Shown piece by piece: positions 10,542-19,951 of a stretch of DNA of 46,719 bases. The translations under genes and the position numbers were made by a program. Source of the stretch: Arenicellales bacterium (GTDB taxonomy: Bacteria; Pseudomonadota; Gammaproteobacteria; BMS3Bbin11); the NCBI GenBank assembly GCA_029287915.1, contig JARFQE010000100.1:1-46719 (forward strand), written 5' to 3'. How positions within the stretch are numbered: position 1 is the stretch's first letter; each line of letters opens with the position of its first letter. The notes below the pieces were generated by a model that saw only the letters and a list, made by a program, of their open reading frames with translations, searched no databases and was not told the origin of the DNA.

Positions 10542-12209
10542 TCAGACGCTATAGGATGCTGGACGGCGTTGACCTTTCACATCATGGCGGTAAGAAAAGA
10601 CATCAACTGAGCGACTGGAAACAACAAGGTGGTTTGCAATAACAAGGTTATCTCGGTCACTACTTCTCAAGTACACAGAACGATTAGGTGAATAAATTGT
10701 TTTCTGGGCCACTAATAGATCAGTATTTGAGAATGATGTTGCGGCTGAAATATGTAGTGCAGCAGTATATTCCACCCTTACATTCCCTTTGTCAGTTTGC
10801 AGAGGCTTGACGGAGACAGGCTCGGCTTCTGTACCTAATTTGAAAATACCTGCCTGTAATTGACCATCTTCACCTTCCATTGCCCAGCGGACAATACAAA
10901 TATTCCACTCATCATCGCCCTTCTTTTGTAAGGCTAGAATATCACCAACACGCAATTCCTGGGTACTGGATTTGGTATGCGAAAGACAGTAGCCGCCACT
11001 ACTTTCATTGGCTATTTTCCAGCTTGAAACGAATGCATTTCTATCTGTGTTCTTACCGAACTTTTCCTGGAAAACACCGAGAACCAGCTGTACTTCAGCA
11101 GTAGATTCAAAATCAATCTCATTCGAATCATCTGCACCAAGATCAGGATGCAGGATACTGAAAATATTTGCTAAACCAAAAACAATTTTACAATCACTAC
11201 TGAGGTCTTCTCGTTCTGATTTTCGCACAAGATGCATGCCCCAGCTGACGACGATATGACGAAGGATTTCCATTCGTTCAAAACCCATCACCTGGTCCAT
11301 ACCTTTCAGCCCGGCTGCTATGCTATGCATGACTGCTTTCAATTCCTTATTCAGTCGTTCCATTAACGCAGTAGTATCGAGGATCAGGAAGTCGCCTTTC
11401 TTTAGCTCAGATGAACCTTGAAAATATGGAGCTGCAGGGAAATCACTGTTCAGATCAATGAGAAACATATTATTATTTTTTGCTGCCACTGCTTCCTTCG
11501 ACAGGCTAACCATTGATGGCCATTTATCGAGAGACTCAAACAGACGGGTAACACCACGGAAGGAAAAATGATAGGGGTTACTACGACCGATCAGTATTGC
11601 TCTTTTGTAAATATGTTCAACAGAAGACTGCTGTGCATTATCAGAATTCTCAAATTGCAGTGGAAAGGCCTCAACACCATTTTCGCAGGCAATGCTATAG
11701 ACCAGGTGGATCTGTGACCAGATCCCCTTCCTGACAGGTCGATAAGATTCATATGATAACAATAACCGATGGGTCTGAAAGGTAATGGACCCATAACAGG
11801 CCTCGGCATAGAGCGCTTTACTGCCAGTTTGTAAAAAACCTACCGAGCCTCTGGCATCTCTGATAATGGAGTTATAGGCACAAATCAGGTCACGCAACAG
11901 GCCATCAACGGCATTCAGTACAGCAATATCATCATTTGAAATAGGCAGTGTGATGCCAATCTTTTTTGCATGGACAGACTGTAAAATGCTTGTTACAGGT
12001 TTCTGCAGTCGTCTTAAAAGCTCCAGACGATGTTTTATTTTAGTACTACATGTAATAGCGCGGATTAGCGATGACAGTGAAGGTACCGAGCCGGGGATTT
12101 CGATCTCCTCCGCTGACAGTTCCTTAATCTGGTTCGCTGCCTTGCGTGGCTTCAATTTTTCCTTATCAGGTACCGAATCACAGTCTGTCAGGATTAACCT
12201 ACTGGCCAT
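10542..12209 (-). CDS. Conserved hypothetical protein with atypical PilZ-like C-terminal region
   Basis: 555 residues from an ATG with a GAGAG-type site upstream. There is no signal peptide or membrane span, so it is likely cytosolic. Residues about 45-320 look helical and match nothing I can name. In the C-terminal part an RxxxR motif occurs at 329-333 (RKSER), followed by a strand CKIVFGL. NESSGG at 401-406 fits the PilZ [D/N]xSxxG motif. It continues with RVGDILALQ, WNICIVRWA and AGIFKLG, the strand order of a PilZ barrel. The two motifs are about 68 residues apart, more than usual, implying a helical insert. This suggests a cyclic di-GMP receptor, by inference only. It is monocistronic, between the converging smr gene and ispF. 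Confidence 0.6.
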   Translation of the reverse strand: MASRLILTDCDSVPDKEKLKPRKAANQIKELSAEEIEIPGSVPSLSSLIRAITCSTKIKHRLELLRRLQKPVTSILQSVHAKKIGITLPISNDDIAVLNAVDGLLRDLICAYNSIIRDARGSVGFLQTGSKALYAEACYGSITFQTHRLLLSYESYRPVRKGIWSQIHLVYSIACENGVEAFPLQFENSDNAQQSSVEHIYKRAILIGRSNPYHFSFRGVTRLFESLDKWPSMVSLSKEAVAAKNNNMFLIDLNSDFPAAPYFQGSSELKKGDFLILDTTALMERLNKELKAVMHSIAAGLKGMDQVMGFERMEILRHIVVSWGMHLVRKSEREDLSSDCKIVFGLANIFSILHPDLGADDSNEIDFESTAEVQLVLGVFQEKFGKNTDRNAFVSSWKIANESSGGYCLSHTKSSTQELRVGDILALQKKGDDEWNICIVRWAMEGEDGQLQAGIFKLGTEAEPVSVKPLQTDKGNVRVEYTAALHISAATSFSNTDLLVAQKTIYSPNRSVYLRSSDRDNLVIANHLVVSSRSVDVFSYRHDVKGQRRPASYSV

Positions 12210-12261
12210 AGAAGACTCTCTTCTTGTATTTTTCCATTATTGTTCCCTGCAGATTGTTATT

Positions 12262-12267
12262 ATTATA
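12262..12267 (-). promoter_or_regulatory. Possible -10 box for the PilZ-like gene
   Basis: The minus strand reads TATAAT exactly, 53 bases before the ATG at 12209, in the AT-rich 157-bp gap after ispF. No convincing -35 box is found at 16-18 bases. A second TATAAT lies at 12331-12336. Weak evidence. Confidence 0.3.
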
Positions 12268-12366
12268 CTGTTACAAAATCCATAAACTCTTAAAACTTTT
12301 TAATACGTTATACAGACAAAAGATATATTTATTATAGCAGCTAAGAACTGTAGTGCATTCTCTTCT

Positions 12367-12855
12367 CTATGGTTGTTGTTCTGGTCTTTCAATCAACACT
12401 ACAGCCAGTGACGCAATACCCTCCCCCCTGCCACAAAAACCCAGTTTCTCAGTGGTTGTGGCCTTAACATTCAGCTGTTTTTCATCAATATTCATATCAT
12501 GCGCCAGCAGGCTGCGCATTTCGGGGATATGAGGAGCCATTTTTGGTGCCTGGGCGATGATGGTCAAATCTGCATTTACCAGCTTCCAGCCATCCCGCAT
12601 TAAAAGTGACACTATATTTCTTAACAAAATTCTACTGTCGATATTACGATAATTATCATCGGTATCCGGGAAATGTTGCCCAATATCTCCTTTTCCTGCG
12701 GCACCGATCAAAGCATCACACAGGCTATGGATCAGCACATCTGCATCGGAATGACCGGCAAGCCCTTTTTCATATTCAATTGTTACACCTCCAAGGATTA
12801 ATGGCCGGTCATCAACCAGTTTATGCACATCATAACCTTGTCCTATTCGTATCAT
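12367..12855 (-). CDS. ispF: 2-C-methyl-D-erythritol 2,4-cyclodiphosphate synthase
   Basis: 162 residues, the normal size for IspF, a homotrimeric enzyme of the MEP isoprenoid pathway that cyclises CDP-methylerythritol 2-phosphate with loss of CMP. The zinc ligands are Asp9 and His11 in GYDVHKL and His43 in [12 protein letters not shown]. Other family blocks are [17 protein letters not shown] and the C-terminal [18 protein letters not shown]. The ATG overlaps the end of ispD by four bases (ATGA), so translation is coupled and the two enzymes of the same pathway are made together. Confidence 0.97.
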   Translation of the reverse strand: MIRIGQGYDVHKLVDDRPLILGGVTIEYEKGLAGHSDADVLIHSLCDALIGAAGKGDIGQHFPDTDDNYRNIDSRILLRNIVSLLMRDGWKLVNADLTIIAQAPKMAPHIPEMRSLLAHDMNIDEKQLNVKATTTEKLGFCGRGEGIASLAVVLIERPEQQP

Positions 12856-13565
12856 GTCAACTCCTGGTTGTTAAGAAACATCTCGGCAAGTTCCAGATCA
12901 CCGGGCAGGGTAATTTTGATATTGTCGGAACGTCCTTTCACCATCAATGGCTGAAATCCGGAAAATTCCATCGCGGAGGCCTCATCGGTAATGGCAACAG
13001 CTTTACTCTTTGCATCCCGCAGCGCCTGCCGCAATTGACCATAACGAAACATCTGCGGTGTCTGGGCTCCCCACAGATCATCCCGTGGTATTGTTTTTTT
13101 AACCCGGGCATTACTGTCTGTCAGTTTAACCGTATCGGAGATGGGCCTGCCCAACAGGCCTCCATCCTGCAGTGAGGCCTGTTTCATCAGTAGTTGAATA
13201 TCACTGTGTGTAATACAGGGTCGGACTGCATCATGCACCAGAACCCAGTCATTGTGATGCGCTGTGCCTGCCATATCGTCGAGTATTCGGCTAACCGTAT
13301 CGGCACGTTCTTCTCCACCATCGCACACTGATTTAAGCCAGCTGGCCTTATCAGATATATCGTACCAGATCTCCTTCCAGTATGGATCACCTGCAGAAAC
13401 ACCAAGAAATACACCGGATATTCCCGGACAACTGGCCAGCCTTTGCAGACTATGAAGCAACACAGCCTGCCCGCAAAGCTCGAGATACTGTTTCGGGATA
13501 TCACTGCGCATTCGGCGCCCTACCCCCGCAGCAGGAATAACCGCCCAGTATTTTTCATCATTCAT
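12852..13565 (-). CDS. ispD: 2-C-methyl-D-erythritol 4-phosphate cytidylyltransferase
   Basis: 237 residues. IspD joins CTP and methylerythritol 4-phosphate in the MEP pathway. The nucleotide-binding loop is [20 protein letters not shown] at residues 9-28. [10 protein letters not shown] carries the conserved metal/CTP-contacting region, and [13 protein letters not shown] and [12 protein letters not shown] are further family blocks. The ATG at 13565 lies within a run of TTCATCN heptamers, so several out-of-frame ATGs stand just upstream. The chosen start is the one in frame with the conserved N-terminus, and no strong ribosome site is seen at the usual distance. ispF follows with a four-base overlap; mfd diverges. 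Confidence 0.96.
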   Translation of the reverse strand: MNDEKYWAVIPAAGVGRRMRSDIPKQYLELCGQAVLLHSLQRLASCPGISGVFLGVSAGDPYWKEIWYDISDKASWLKSVCDGGEERADTVSRILDDMAGTAHHNDWVLVHDAVRPCITHSDIQLLMKQASLQDGGLLGRPISDTVKLTDSNARVKKTIPRDDLWGAQTPQMFRYGQLRQALRDAKSKAVAITDEASAMEFSGFQPLMVKGRSDNIKITLPGDLELAEMFLNNQELT

Positions 13566-13581
13566 CGTTCATCATTCATCT
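13554..13581. repeat. Four tandem TTCATCN heptamers over the ispD start
   Basis: Units TTCATCA (13554-13560), TTCATCG (13561-13567), TTCATCA (13568-13574) and TTCATCT (13575-13581) are followed by a degenerate TTGATCA (13582-13588). On the minus strand each full unit gives an ATG, in shifting frames. The ispD start is the ATG in the second unit (13563-13565). Confidence 0.9.
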
Positions 13582-13611
13582 TTGATCAAATATACCTGCA
13601 AGCGGTAGAAT
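13582..13611 (+). promoter_or_regulatory. Candidate sigma-70 promoter for mfd
   Basis: TTGATC (13582-13587) and TAGAAT (13606-13611) are separated by 18 bases, matching the consensus at 4/6 and 5/6 positions. The -10 box ends 42 bases before the mfd ATG. Confidence 0.35.
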
Positions 13612-13653
13612 CCTTCATCTTTTCACTCGCAATCCTTGTAGCAGTTTCTTTAT

Positions 13654-16600
13654 ATGAGCAGTCACAATAATACGGCGGACATTTTCCACCCTCAGCTGCC
13701 CACCCAAGCAGGCCAGACACTGGTCTGGTCTGAACTCTATGGTAGCAGCTTCGGCCTGGCAATCGTATCAGCGGCACAGGAACATCAGGGACCCGTCATC
13801 GTTGTCACAGAAGATAACCGGCACGCGCAGTCACTGGAAGAGGAAATCCGATTCTATATGGGCCAGCATAGTCATATCCCGTTACTTAGTTATCCGGACT
13901 GGGAATGCCTGGTATATGACCGTTTTTCACCACATCAGGATATTATTTCGCAACGTCTGCGCACGCTTTCCAGGCTGCCTGCACTTGATCAGGGCATCAT
14001 TCTACTATCGATATCAAATCTGCTGCAGAAAACACCACCACAAGCCTACATAGCGGCACACAGTTTCTCTATTTCTCACGGCGATAAACTTGATTCAGAA
14101 ATATTCAAGCTGCAACTGGAAACAGCTGCTTACCGGCATGTCAGCCAGGTTTTTGAGCATGGTGAATATGCGGTTCGTGGTGGCATTATCGATCTTTTCC
14201 CGATGGGAAGTTCATACCCCTACCGTATAGACCTGTTTGGCGATGAAGTTGATACTATTCGTCGCTTTGATACAGAAACACAGCGCTCTGAAGATACTGT
14301 AGATCAGATTGAGTTGCTTCCTGCTCGAGAATTCCCGATGACCGAGGACGGTATTAATCGATTCCGCCAGTCCTATCGGGAAAAATTTAGCGGCGACCCC
14401 AAACAATCACTGATTTACAATGAGATTAGCAACGGCAACATCCCTCCCGGTACAGAGTTTTATATGCCGTTGTTCTTTGAAAAAACCAGTAGCCTGCTAG
14501 ATTACCTGCCTGCCAGCTCTTTACTGATGATGGATCAGAACTGTGAGCAGGCAGCCAGCATCTTCCAGACCGAGGTAGTCGAACGATTCCAGTCAGTAGG
14601 CATGGATCCCGAGCGCCCTGCATTATCACCAGAGACCCTCTATCAGAGCTTTGAAGAGCTGAAAAAACAGCTGATCAACTGGCCACTGGTAGAACACGGC
14701 CCAGAACCAGAGCATGGTGAGAAAGCCTGTTGTCGTTTTTCAACTCGGCGACCTGATACTTTTACTGTCGACATCCATGCACAACAGCCCTATCAGCGAC
14801 TGTTTGATTTCCTGGCAAATACAGATAAACGCGTGATGCTGGCCTGCGAAACAACTGGCCGCCGTGAGAACCTGAAAAATGTTCTCAATGAAAATGGTAT
14901 TTTTCCTGCGACGATGGAAGACTCAGCTGCTTTTTTCAACGGTGATGAAAAGCTTGCACTGTGTGCTGCCAGACTTGATCGTGGTCTGTCACTTGAGCAA
15001 CCCGGCATTATTATCCTGTCAGAAATTCAGCTTTACGGCGACAAGGTCTTTCAGCGTCGTCGACGCAGTAGACCGGCGCGTGATCCAGAATCAGTCATCC
15101 GCTCTCTGGCAGACCTTAATATCGGTGACCCGGTTATCCATGAAACCCAGGGCATAGGACGCTACATTGGTCTGCAAACCCTGGATATAAATGGCTCAAT
15201 AAATGAATACCTGACACTCGAGTACCGCGATGGTGACAAACTCTATGTACCGGTTATGTCTTTACACCTGGTCTCGCGATATACCGCCGCCAGTCCCGAT
15301 TCAGCTCCTCTGCACAAACTTGGCGGCAAGGAATGGGAAAAGACCCGGCGCAAGGCACAGAAAAAGGCCTATGACGCTGCAGTGGAACTGCTAGCGGTGC
15401 AGGCACTGCGTGATGCACGCGAAGGGCATTCATTCCCTGAACCTGATTTTCATTATGATAACTTTGCTGCTGCATTCCCTTTCGAAGAAACACCGGATCA
15501 GGCCAAGGCTATTGAAGATGTCATCAGTGACATGGTATCCAGCAAGCCAATGGATCGACTGGTGTGCGGCGATGTTGGTTTCGGCAAAACTGAAGTAGCC
15601 CTGCGCGCGTCTTTTCTTGCCGTTCACGGTGGGCATCAGGTTGCCCTGGTAGTACCTACGACTTTGCTGGCACAACAGCATTTTGAAAGTTTTCGTGACC
15701 GTTTTGCTGACTCTCCCGTCAGAGTTGAATTGTTATCCAGATTTAGAACTAAAAAAGAGGTCGACGTCACTATCGAGGGGCTGAAAAATGGTTCGGTAGA
15801 TATCGTCATTGGCACCCATCGTCTGTTACAGAAAGATATTGCATTCAAGTATCTTGGATTGATGATACTCGATGAAGAACAGCGTTTCGGTGTGCGACAC
15901 AAGGAGATACTGAAGAAAAAACGCAGCCAGGTCGATATTCTAACACTAACGGCGACCCCTATTCCCCGCACACTAAACTTATCATTGTCGGGCCTGCGTG
16001 ATATATCGATTATCGCCACACCACCACAGCAGCGCCTGACTATTCGCACCTTTGTCGCAGAATGGAGTGAAGGGCAGATCCGCGAGGGTTTTTTACGTGA
16101 AATCCGCCGTGGTGGACAGATTTACTTCCTGCATAACGAAGTGCGTACCATGCCTGCCATGCAGGCAAAGCTTGAAGAGATTGTTCCAGAGGCCCGTATA
16201 CGCATGGCACATGGTCAGATGCCGGAACGTGAACTGGAACATATCATGCAGGATTTCTACCATCAGCGATTCAATGTTCTTCTGTGCAGCACTATAATTG
16301 AAAGCGGGATAGATATTCCATCGGCCAATACCATATTCATCAATCGCGGTGACCATTTTGGCCTGTCCCAGCTTCATCAATTAAGGGGGCGTGTAGGACG
16401 CTCACATCATCAGGCCTATTGCTATGTCATGGTGCAGTCAAAGAAGTTAATCACCGCCGATGCTACGCGCCGACTGGAAGCGCTTGAGCAGCTGGATGAG
16501 CTCGGTGCGGGTTTTGCGCTGGCCATGAATGATATGGAGATTCGCGGATCAGGTGAATTGCTGGGCGAATCACAAAGCGGTGTCATCGATGAAGTCGGCT

Positions 16601-17145
16601 TCAATATGTATACCGACCTGCTGAATCGTGCCATCCGTTCACTAAAAGCTGGCAAAGATATCTCGGCGCAGGATATAGAAAATGACATTTCATCCGCAGT
16701 TGAGATAGACCTGCAGATCCCTGCCCGACTACCCGAGGATTACCTGCCAGATGTGCATACGCGCTTAATCATGTACAAACGTATTGCCAATGCAAAAAAT
16801 GCAGAGCAACTGTATGAACTTCAGATAGAAATGATTGACCGCTTTGGACTGCTGCCTGATGAAGCCAAGGCATTGATTAATCTGACAGAATTAAGATTGC
16901 AGGCAATGGCGATGGGAATCACAGAAATAAGACTTGGAGAGTCCGGTGGCCGGGTGAAGTTTGCAGATAAACCCAATATCGATCCCATGGCCCTGATCCA
17001 GTTACTGCAGTCAGGAAAAGGCATTTACCGCATGGAAGGACCACAGATACTACATTTAATGATGGAGCCGGCGACAGAAGAACAGAGGCTGCAGGCGGTC
17101 ACGGAGTTATTTAATGAGCTAATGCAGGGTCAGACGCAAGATTGA
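13654..17145 (+). CDS. mfd: Transcription-repair coupling factor Mfd
   Basis: 1163 residues, close to E. coli Mfd (1148). Mfd displaces RNA polymerase stalled at lesions and recruits UvrA. The N-terminal third is the UvrB-homology module (YPDWECLVYDRFSPHQDIISQRL style, split here). The RNA-polymerase-interacting domain follows (about 490-560, with DPVIHETQGIGRYIGL). The RecG-like translocase comes next: Walker A GDVGFGKT (639-646), DEEQRFG (740-746), TATPIPRTL, and the QLRGRVGRS motif VI. The C-terminal TRCF domain (about 1010-1150, with LPEDYLPDVHTRL) regulates UvrA binding. No good ribosome site precedes the ATG. It diverges from ispDF. Confidence 0.97.
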   Translation: MSSHNNTADIFHPQLPTQAGQTLVWSELYGSSFGLAIVSAAQEHQGPVIVVTEDNRHAQSLEEEIRFYMGQHSHIPLLSYPDWECLVYDRFSPHQDIISQRLRTLSRLPALDQGIILLSISNLLQKTPPQAYIAAHSFSISHGDKLDSEIFKLQLETAAYRHVSQVFEHGEYAVRGGIIDLFPMGSSYPYRIDLFGDEVDTIRRFDTETQRSEDTVDQIELLPAREFPMTEDGINRFRQSYREKFSGDPKQSLIYNEISNGNIPPGTEFYMPLFFEKTSSLLDYLPASSLLMMDQNCEQAASIFQTEVVERFQSVGMDPERPALSPETLYQSFEELKKQLINWPLVEHGPEPEHGEKACCRFSTRRPDTFTVDIHAQQPYQRLFDFLANTDKRVMLACETTGRRENLKNVLNENGIFPATMEDSAAFFNGDEKLALCAARLDRGLSLEQPGIIILSEIQLYGDKVFQRRRRSRPARDPESVIRSLADLNIGDPVIHETQGIGRYIGLQTLDINGSINEYLTLEYRDGDKLYVPVMSLHLVSRYTAASPDSAPLHKLGGKEWEKTRRKAQKKAYDAAVELLAVQALRDAREGHSFPEPDFHYDNFAAAFPFEETPDQAKAIEDVISDMVSSKPMDRLVCGDVGFGKTEVALRASFLAVHGGHQVALVVPTTLLAQQHFESFRDRFADSPVRVELLSRFRTKKEVDVTIEGLKNGSVDIVIGTHRLLQKDIAFKYLGLMILDEEQRFGVRHKEILKKKRSQVDILTLTATPIPRTLNLSLSGLRDISIIATPPQQRLTIRTFVAEWSEGQIREGFLREIRRGGQIYFLHNEVRTMPAMQAKLEEIVPEARIRMAHGQMPERELEHIMQDFYHQRFNVLLCSTIIESGIDIPSANTIFINRGDHFGLSQLHQLRGRVGRSHHQAYCYVMVQSKKLITADATRRLEALEQLDELGAGFALAMNDMEIRGSGELLGESQSGVIDEVGFNMYTDLLNRAIRSLKAGKDISAQDIENDISSAVEIDLQIPARLPEDYLPDVHTRLIMYKRIANAKNAEQLYELQIEMIDRFGLLPDEAKALINLTELRLQAMAMGITEIRLGESGGRVKFADKPNIDPMALIQLLQSGKGIYRMEGPQILHLMMEPATEEQRLQAVTELFNELMQGQTQD

Positions 17146-17199
17146 GGTTTACCTGCCACCATAATCATAGATCCTGTTTCGGACAAACAAAAACTTTCC

Positions 17200-17721
17200 T
17201 CAGACTTCATCTGGAAATAATGCAGCTTCATAACCAAACTCCCGAATATCCTGAATTCGCATAGGATAAAGAATACCATCAAGGTGATCGCACTCATGCT
17301 GAACGACGCGGGCATGAAAACCAGTGACTTCCCTGCTGAACTGTTCACCATGCTCATTAAAACCAGAATATCTTATGTGCGCAGGACGGCTAACGATTCC
17401 ACGCATGCCGGGTATGCTCAGGCAACCTTCCCAGCCCGGTTCAGACTCATCGTCAAGCACTTCGATAACAGGATTGATGAGTATTGTTCGGGGGACTGTT
17501 TCGGCATCTGGATAGCGAGGGTTAGCCTCCACGGAAAATATCACCAGTCGTTGCAGAACACCGATCTGAGGGGCTGCCAGGCCTGCACCATCATTTTCGG
17601 CCATGGTATCAAACATATCCTTGATCAATCCATGCAATTCAGGGGTATCAAAACTGGTAATTTCCTCTGACCGCTGGTACAGCAGTGGATTACCCATTTT
17701 CAAAATTTCGCGTATAGCCAT
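17200..17721 (-). CDS. def: Peptide deformylase
   Basis: 173 residues. The metalloenzyme removes the formyl group from nascent N-terminal methionine. All three family motifs are present: motif 1 [10 protein letters not shown] (45-54), motif 2 EGCLS (98-102) with the metal-ligand Cys100, and motif 3 QHECDHLDG (141-149) with ligands His142 and His146 and catalytic Glu143. It stands alone, convergent with mfd and without fmt next to it. The housekeeping def usually pairs with fmt, so this may be a second deformylase, though a single relocated copy cannot be excluded. Confidence 0.95.
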   Translation of the reverse strand: MAIREILKMGNPLLYQRSEEITSFDTPELHGLIKDMFDTMAENDGAGLAAPQIGVLQRLVIFSVEANPRYPDAETVPRTILINPVIEVLDDESEPGWEGCLSIPGMRGIVSRPAHIRYSGFNEHGEQFSREVTGFHARVVQHECDHLDGILYPMRIQDIREFGYEAALFPDEV

Positions 17722-17774
17722 GTATCCTAATTCGTCCTCGCAGATGACTTAAAATCTATTGAACCCTTTAGGCC

Positions 17775-17783
17775 TGATATAAT
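17775..17783 (+). promoter_or_regulatory. Extended -10 promoter for csiV
   Basis: The sequence TGATATAAT is a perfect extended -10 element (TGnTATAAT), 49 bases before the csiV ATG in the def/csiV divergent gap. A TTGAAC box at 17759-17764 is too close (13 bases) to be its -35. Confidence 0.55.
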
Positions 17784-17832
17784 ACCCGTTATCATTAACC
17801 TATTACACATATCATGCAACAGTATAAAATAT

Positions 17833-18522
17833 ATGAGAATTATTTCGCGCTTACTTCCGAGCCTGCTAGCAGCAGGACTATATCTTTCACTAGCCACCCC
17901 TGCCCTTGCAGCACGTAGTTACCTTATTGAGCTCGTTATATTCAGCACACAGGGGACTGCAGATACTGAAACATGGACGACACAATACTCACCATTAAAT
18001 GCAAGGAAAATGTCGCGAGCAATTGTGCCGGGACAGGGCGATCTGCAGATAAATAAGAATCTAGTCGAAATTAAGGAAAGTAATTTCTCTTCTATCGTTG
18101 GCCGTATCAGTAAAAATCCCAGAAGAAGAATAATTTTATCAACACGATGGGTTCAGCCCGTGCTCAGCCCGGCAAATACATCCATCGCACATATCACTGA
18201 TAGAAGAAATATAACCAGGCAGCAGGATGCCAATTACGATAAAAATAAAACAGCATATTCCCGCAATCAGGTGGCAATCGCCCCTCCCCTGCTTGATGGC
18301 TTTATTAATTTCTATCTTGATGGACAGTATACCCTCGAAGCTGATATACGCTATACGCCACCGCACCGTCCATCAATCCTTGATGAGGAATTCGAACAGG
18401 GCCCGGTAAGCTATAGAATATATGAAAAAAGACGAATAAAGAGTGGCGAACTGAATTACTACGATCATCCAAAATTTGGCATGGTGCTGCTTGTTACGCC
18501 GGTAAACACACCAACAGAATAG
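17833..18522 (+). CDS. csiV: CsiV family periplasmic protein
   Basis: 229 residues with an N-terminal signal peptide (about 1-27, cleavage after ALAA). The mature part starts RSYLIELVIFSTQG, the hallmark strand of the CsiV family (peptidoglycan-binding protein, first described in Vibrio cholerae as a factor for resistance to the D-amino-acid/CsiR-type stress; role details are from memory). The conserved C-terminal block is YEKRRIKSGELNYYDHPKFGMVLLVTP. In Pseudomonas a CsiV-like gene also follows mfd, and an mtnP homologue follows it, so neighbourhood supports the call. Here def is inserted between mfd and csiV. It converges with mtnP. Confidence 0.8.
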   Translation: MRIISRLLPSLLAAGLYLSLATPALAARSYLIELVIFSTQGTADTETWTTQYSPLNARKMSRAIVPGQGDLQINKNLVEIKESNFSSIVGRISKNPRRRIILSTRWVQPVLSPANTSIAHITDRRNITRQQDANYDKNKTAYSRNQVAIAPPLLDGFINFYLDGQYTLEADIRYTPPHRPSILDEEFEQGPVSYRIYEKRRIKSGELNYYDHPKFGMVLLVTPVNTPTE

Positions 18523-18577
18523 GATGCATATGTTTTGCTCTTCGTCAGCGTTTACTGAAAGAAATGAATGCTTTTCA

Positions 18578-19315
18578 CTATAATTGAGGGATGGCTAGTT
18601 CGAGTAGAGCACGGCTTTTATCCATGCCCAACTGTAGCTTGCTCATTATTTCATCAACACTGATTTCCTCTCCAGACCTGCCTGCAGCGGCATTTGAAAC
18701 AACAGCAATCATCGCATAATCAAGCTCCAGTTCACGCGCCAGAATCGCTTCAGGCATGCCCGTCATGCCAACGATAGTTGCACCATCGCGTTCCATGCGA
18801 TTGATTTCAGCAGCGGTTTCGAATCTTGGTCCCTGGGTTGCTGCATAGGTTCCGGTCGGTGTCAGGCTGATATTATTCTGCGCTGCAGTGTCGATAATTT
18901 TTCTACGCAGTTCCGGCGTGTAGGGACAGGTGAAATCTACATGTTTTACAGGCCCATCTTCACTGCCAAAAAAGGTATGCTCGCGAGCGTAAGTATAATC
19001 AATTATCTGATCAGGTATCACCAGGTCAACGGGATTCAGACCATCATCTATTGCACCCACAGCGTTTATTGCAATTATCCGTTCTACGCCAACCTGTTTC
19101 ATGCCGTGCACATTTGCCCGGTAGTTCACACGATGCGGTGGAATAATATGGCCCGGTCCATGCCGGTTTAAAAAAACGATATCTGTGCCACTCATCTGAC
19201 CAAAAGTCAGCGCACCGGATGGCTCTCCATATTCCGAACGTATGACCTCCCTGTGGGTAATAGTCAGCCCTTCCAGCCTGGCAAGACCACTTCCGCCTAT
19301 TATTCCTGTCAGCAT
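18578..19315 (-). CDS. mtnP: S-methyl-5'-thioinosine/methylthioadenosine phosphorylase
   Basis: About 245 residues from the ATG at 19315. A longer reading to 19330 exists, but GGAG lies nine bases before the internal ATG, so MLTGIIGGSGLARL is taken as the start. It is a trimeric purine nucleoside phosphorylase II-type enzyme: IIGGSGL (phosphate loop), LNRHGPGHIIPPHRVNYRANV, and the TGTYAATQGPRFETAAEI block. VGMTGMPEAILARELE matches the base and ribose site. Homologues beside csiV in Pseudomonas act on methylthioinosine rather than methylthioadenosine. The function here would be recycling of polyamine by-products; the exact substrate is inferred. hpt lies just upstream on the same strand. Confidence 0.9.
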   Translation of the reverse strand: MLTGIIGGSGLARLEGLTITHREVIRSEYGEPSGALTFGQMSGTDIVFLNRHGPGHIIPPHRVNYRANVHGMKQVGVERIIAINAVGAIDDGLNPVDLVIPDQIIDYTYAREHTFFGSEDGPVKHVDFTCPYTPELRRKIIDTAAQNNISLTPTGTYAATQGPRFETAAEINRMERDGATIVGMTGMPEAILARELELDYAMIAVVSNAAAGRSGEEISVDEIMSKLQLGMDKSRALLELAIPQL

Positions 19316-19368
19316 TTTTTTGCACTCCATTTTTTATATCGCTGAGTCATTATCTGCTGTCAACCCTG

Positions 19369-19920
19369 TCAGGATTCTGCCACGGCATATATGCCAGTGA
19401 GATTGCGCCAATAGCCTTTATAATCCATGCCACAGCCGAACACATAGCGATCGGGCACATCCACACCTTTGAAAGTTATTTCAATATCTTGTGTCCTGGC
19501 ACATTGCTTACAGCTAAGAACTGCGCTGTGCACATCTCGCGCACCGAACTTTTTCAGCTTTTCCATGATGCCGAGCAAGGTAATACCCTGATCAAGGATA
19601 TCATCAATGAGAAGTACCGTTCTCCCTGCCACCTTGTCCGATGGGTCTACTGCCCAATGTAAATCGTCACCATGCAACCTGTCACGGTAGCGTGTCGCAT
19701 GCAGGTAATCAATTTCGAGGGGGAAATCCAGCCGTGACATCAATTGCCCACAGAGATACAGGCCTCCCATCATGACTGGCAGCAGTAACGGTCTACTATC
19801 AGCGAGAGCTACAGATATCTGTTCAGCTAAATCATCATAAGTAGCCAGCATGGTGGCTTCATCATGAATCAGCTCTGCAGTTTTCCTGACCTGAACGAGT
19901 TCTTGTAGAAACCCTGACAC
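19369..19920 (-). CDS. hpt: Hypoxanthine-guanine phosphoribosyltransferase
   Basis: 183 residues, starting with GTG; the next in-frame ATG is at codon 23, which would remove part of the N-terminal hood. It salvages hypoxanthine and guanine with PRPP. The PRPP-binding motif is TVLLIDDILDQGITL (101-115). Other blocks are PVMMGGLYLCGQLM (the GG loop) and VPDRYVFGCGMDYKGYWRNL near the C-terminus, which contacts the base. It lies 53 bases upstream of mtnP, so the purine released after MtnP action could be rescued by the product of the same operon. The manC gene ends upstream and may read through. Confidence 0.93.
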   Translation of the reverse strand: MSGFLQELVQVRKTAELIHDEATMLATYDDLAEQISVALADSRPLLLPVMMGGLYLCGQLMSRLDFPLEIDYLHATRYRDRLHGDDLHWAVDPSDKVAGRTVLLIDDILDQGITLLGIMEKLKKFGARDVHSAVLSCKQCARTQDIEITFKGVDVPDRYVFGCGMDYKGYWRNLTGIYAVAES

Positions 19921-19951
19921 AGATTAATAACGCCCCTGTCTATAATTAATC

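Noticed and set aside
12606-13175. 189-codon open frame on the plus strand
   Set aside because: It lies fully antisense to ispF and ispD, which have intact catalytic motifs; its translation has no recognisable family and an odd composition.
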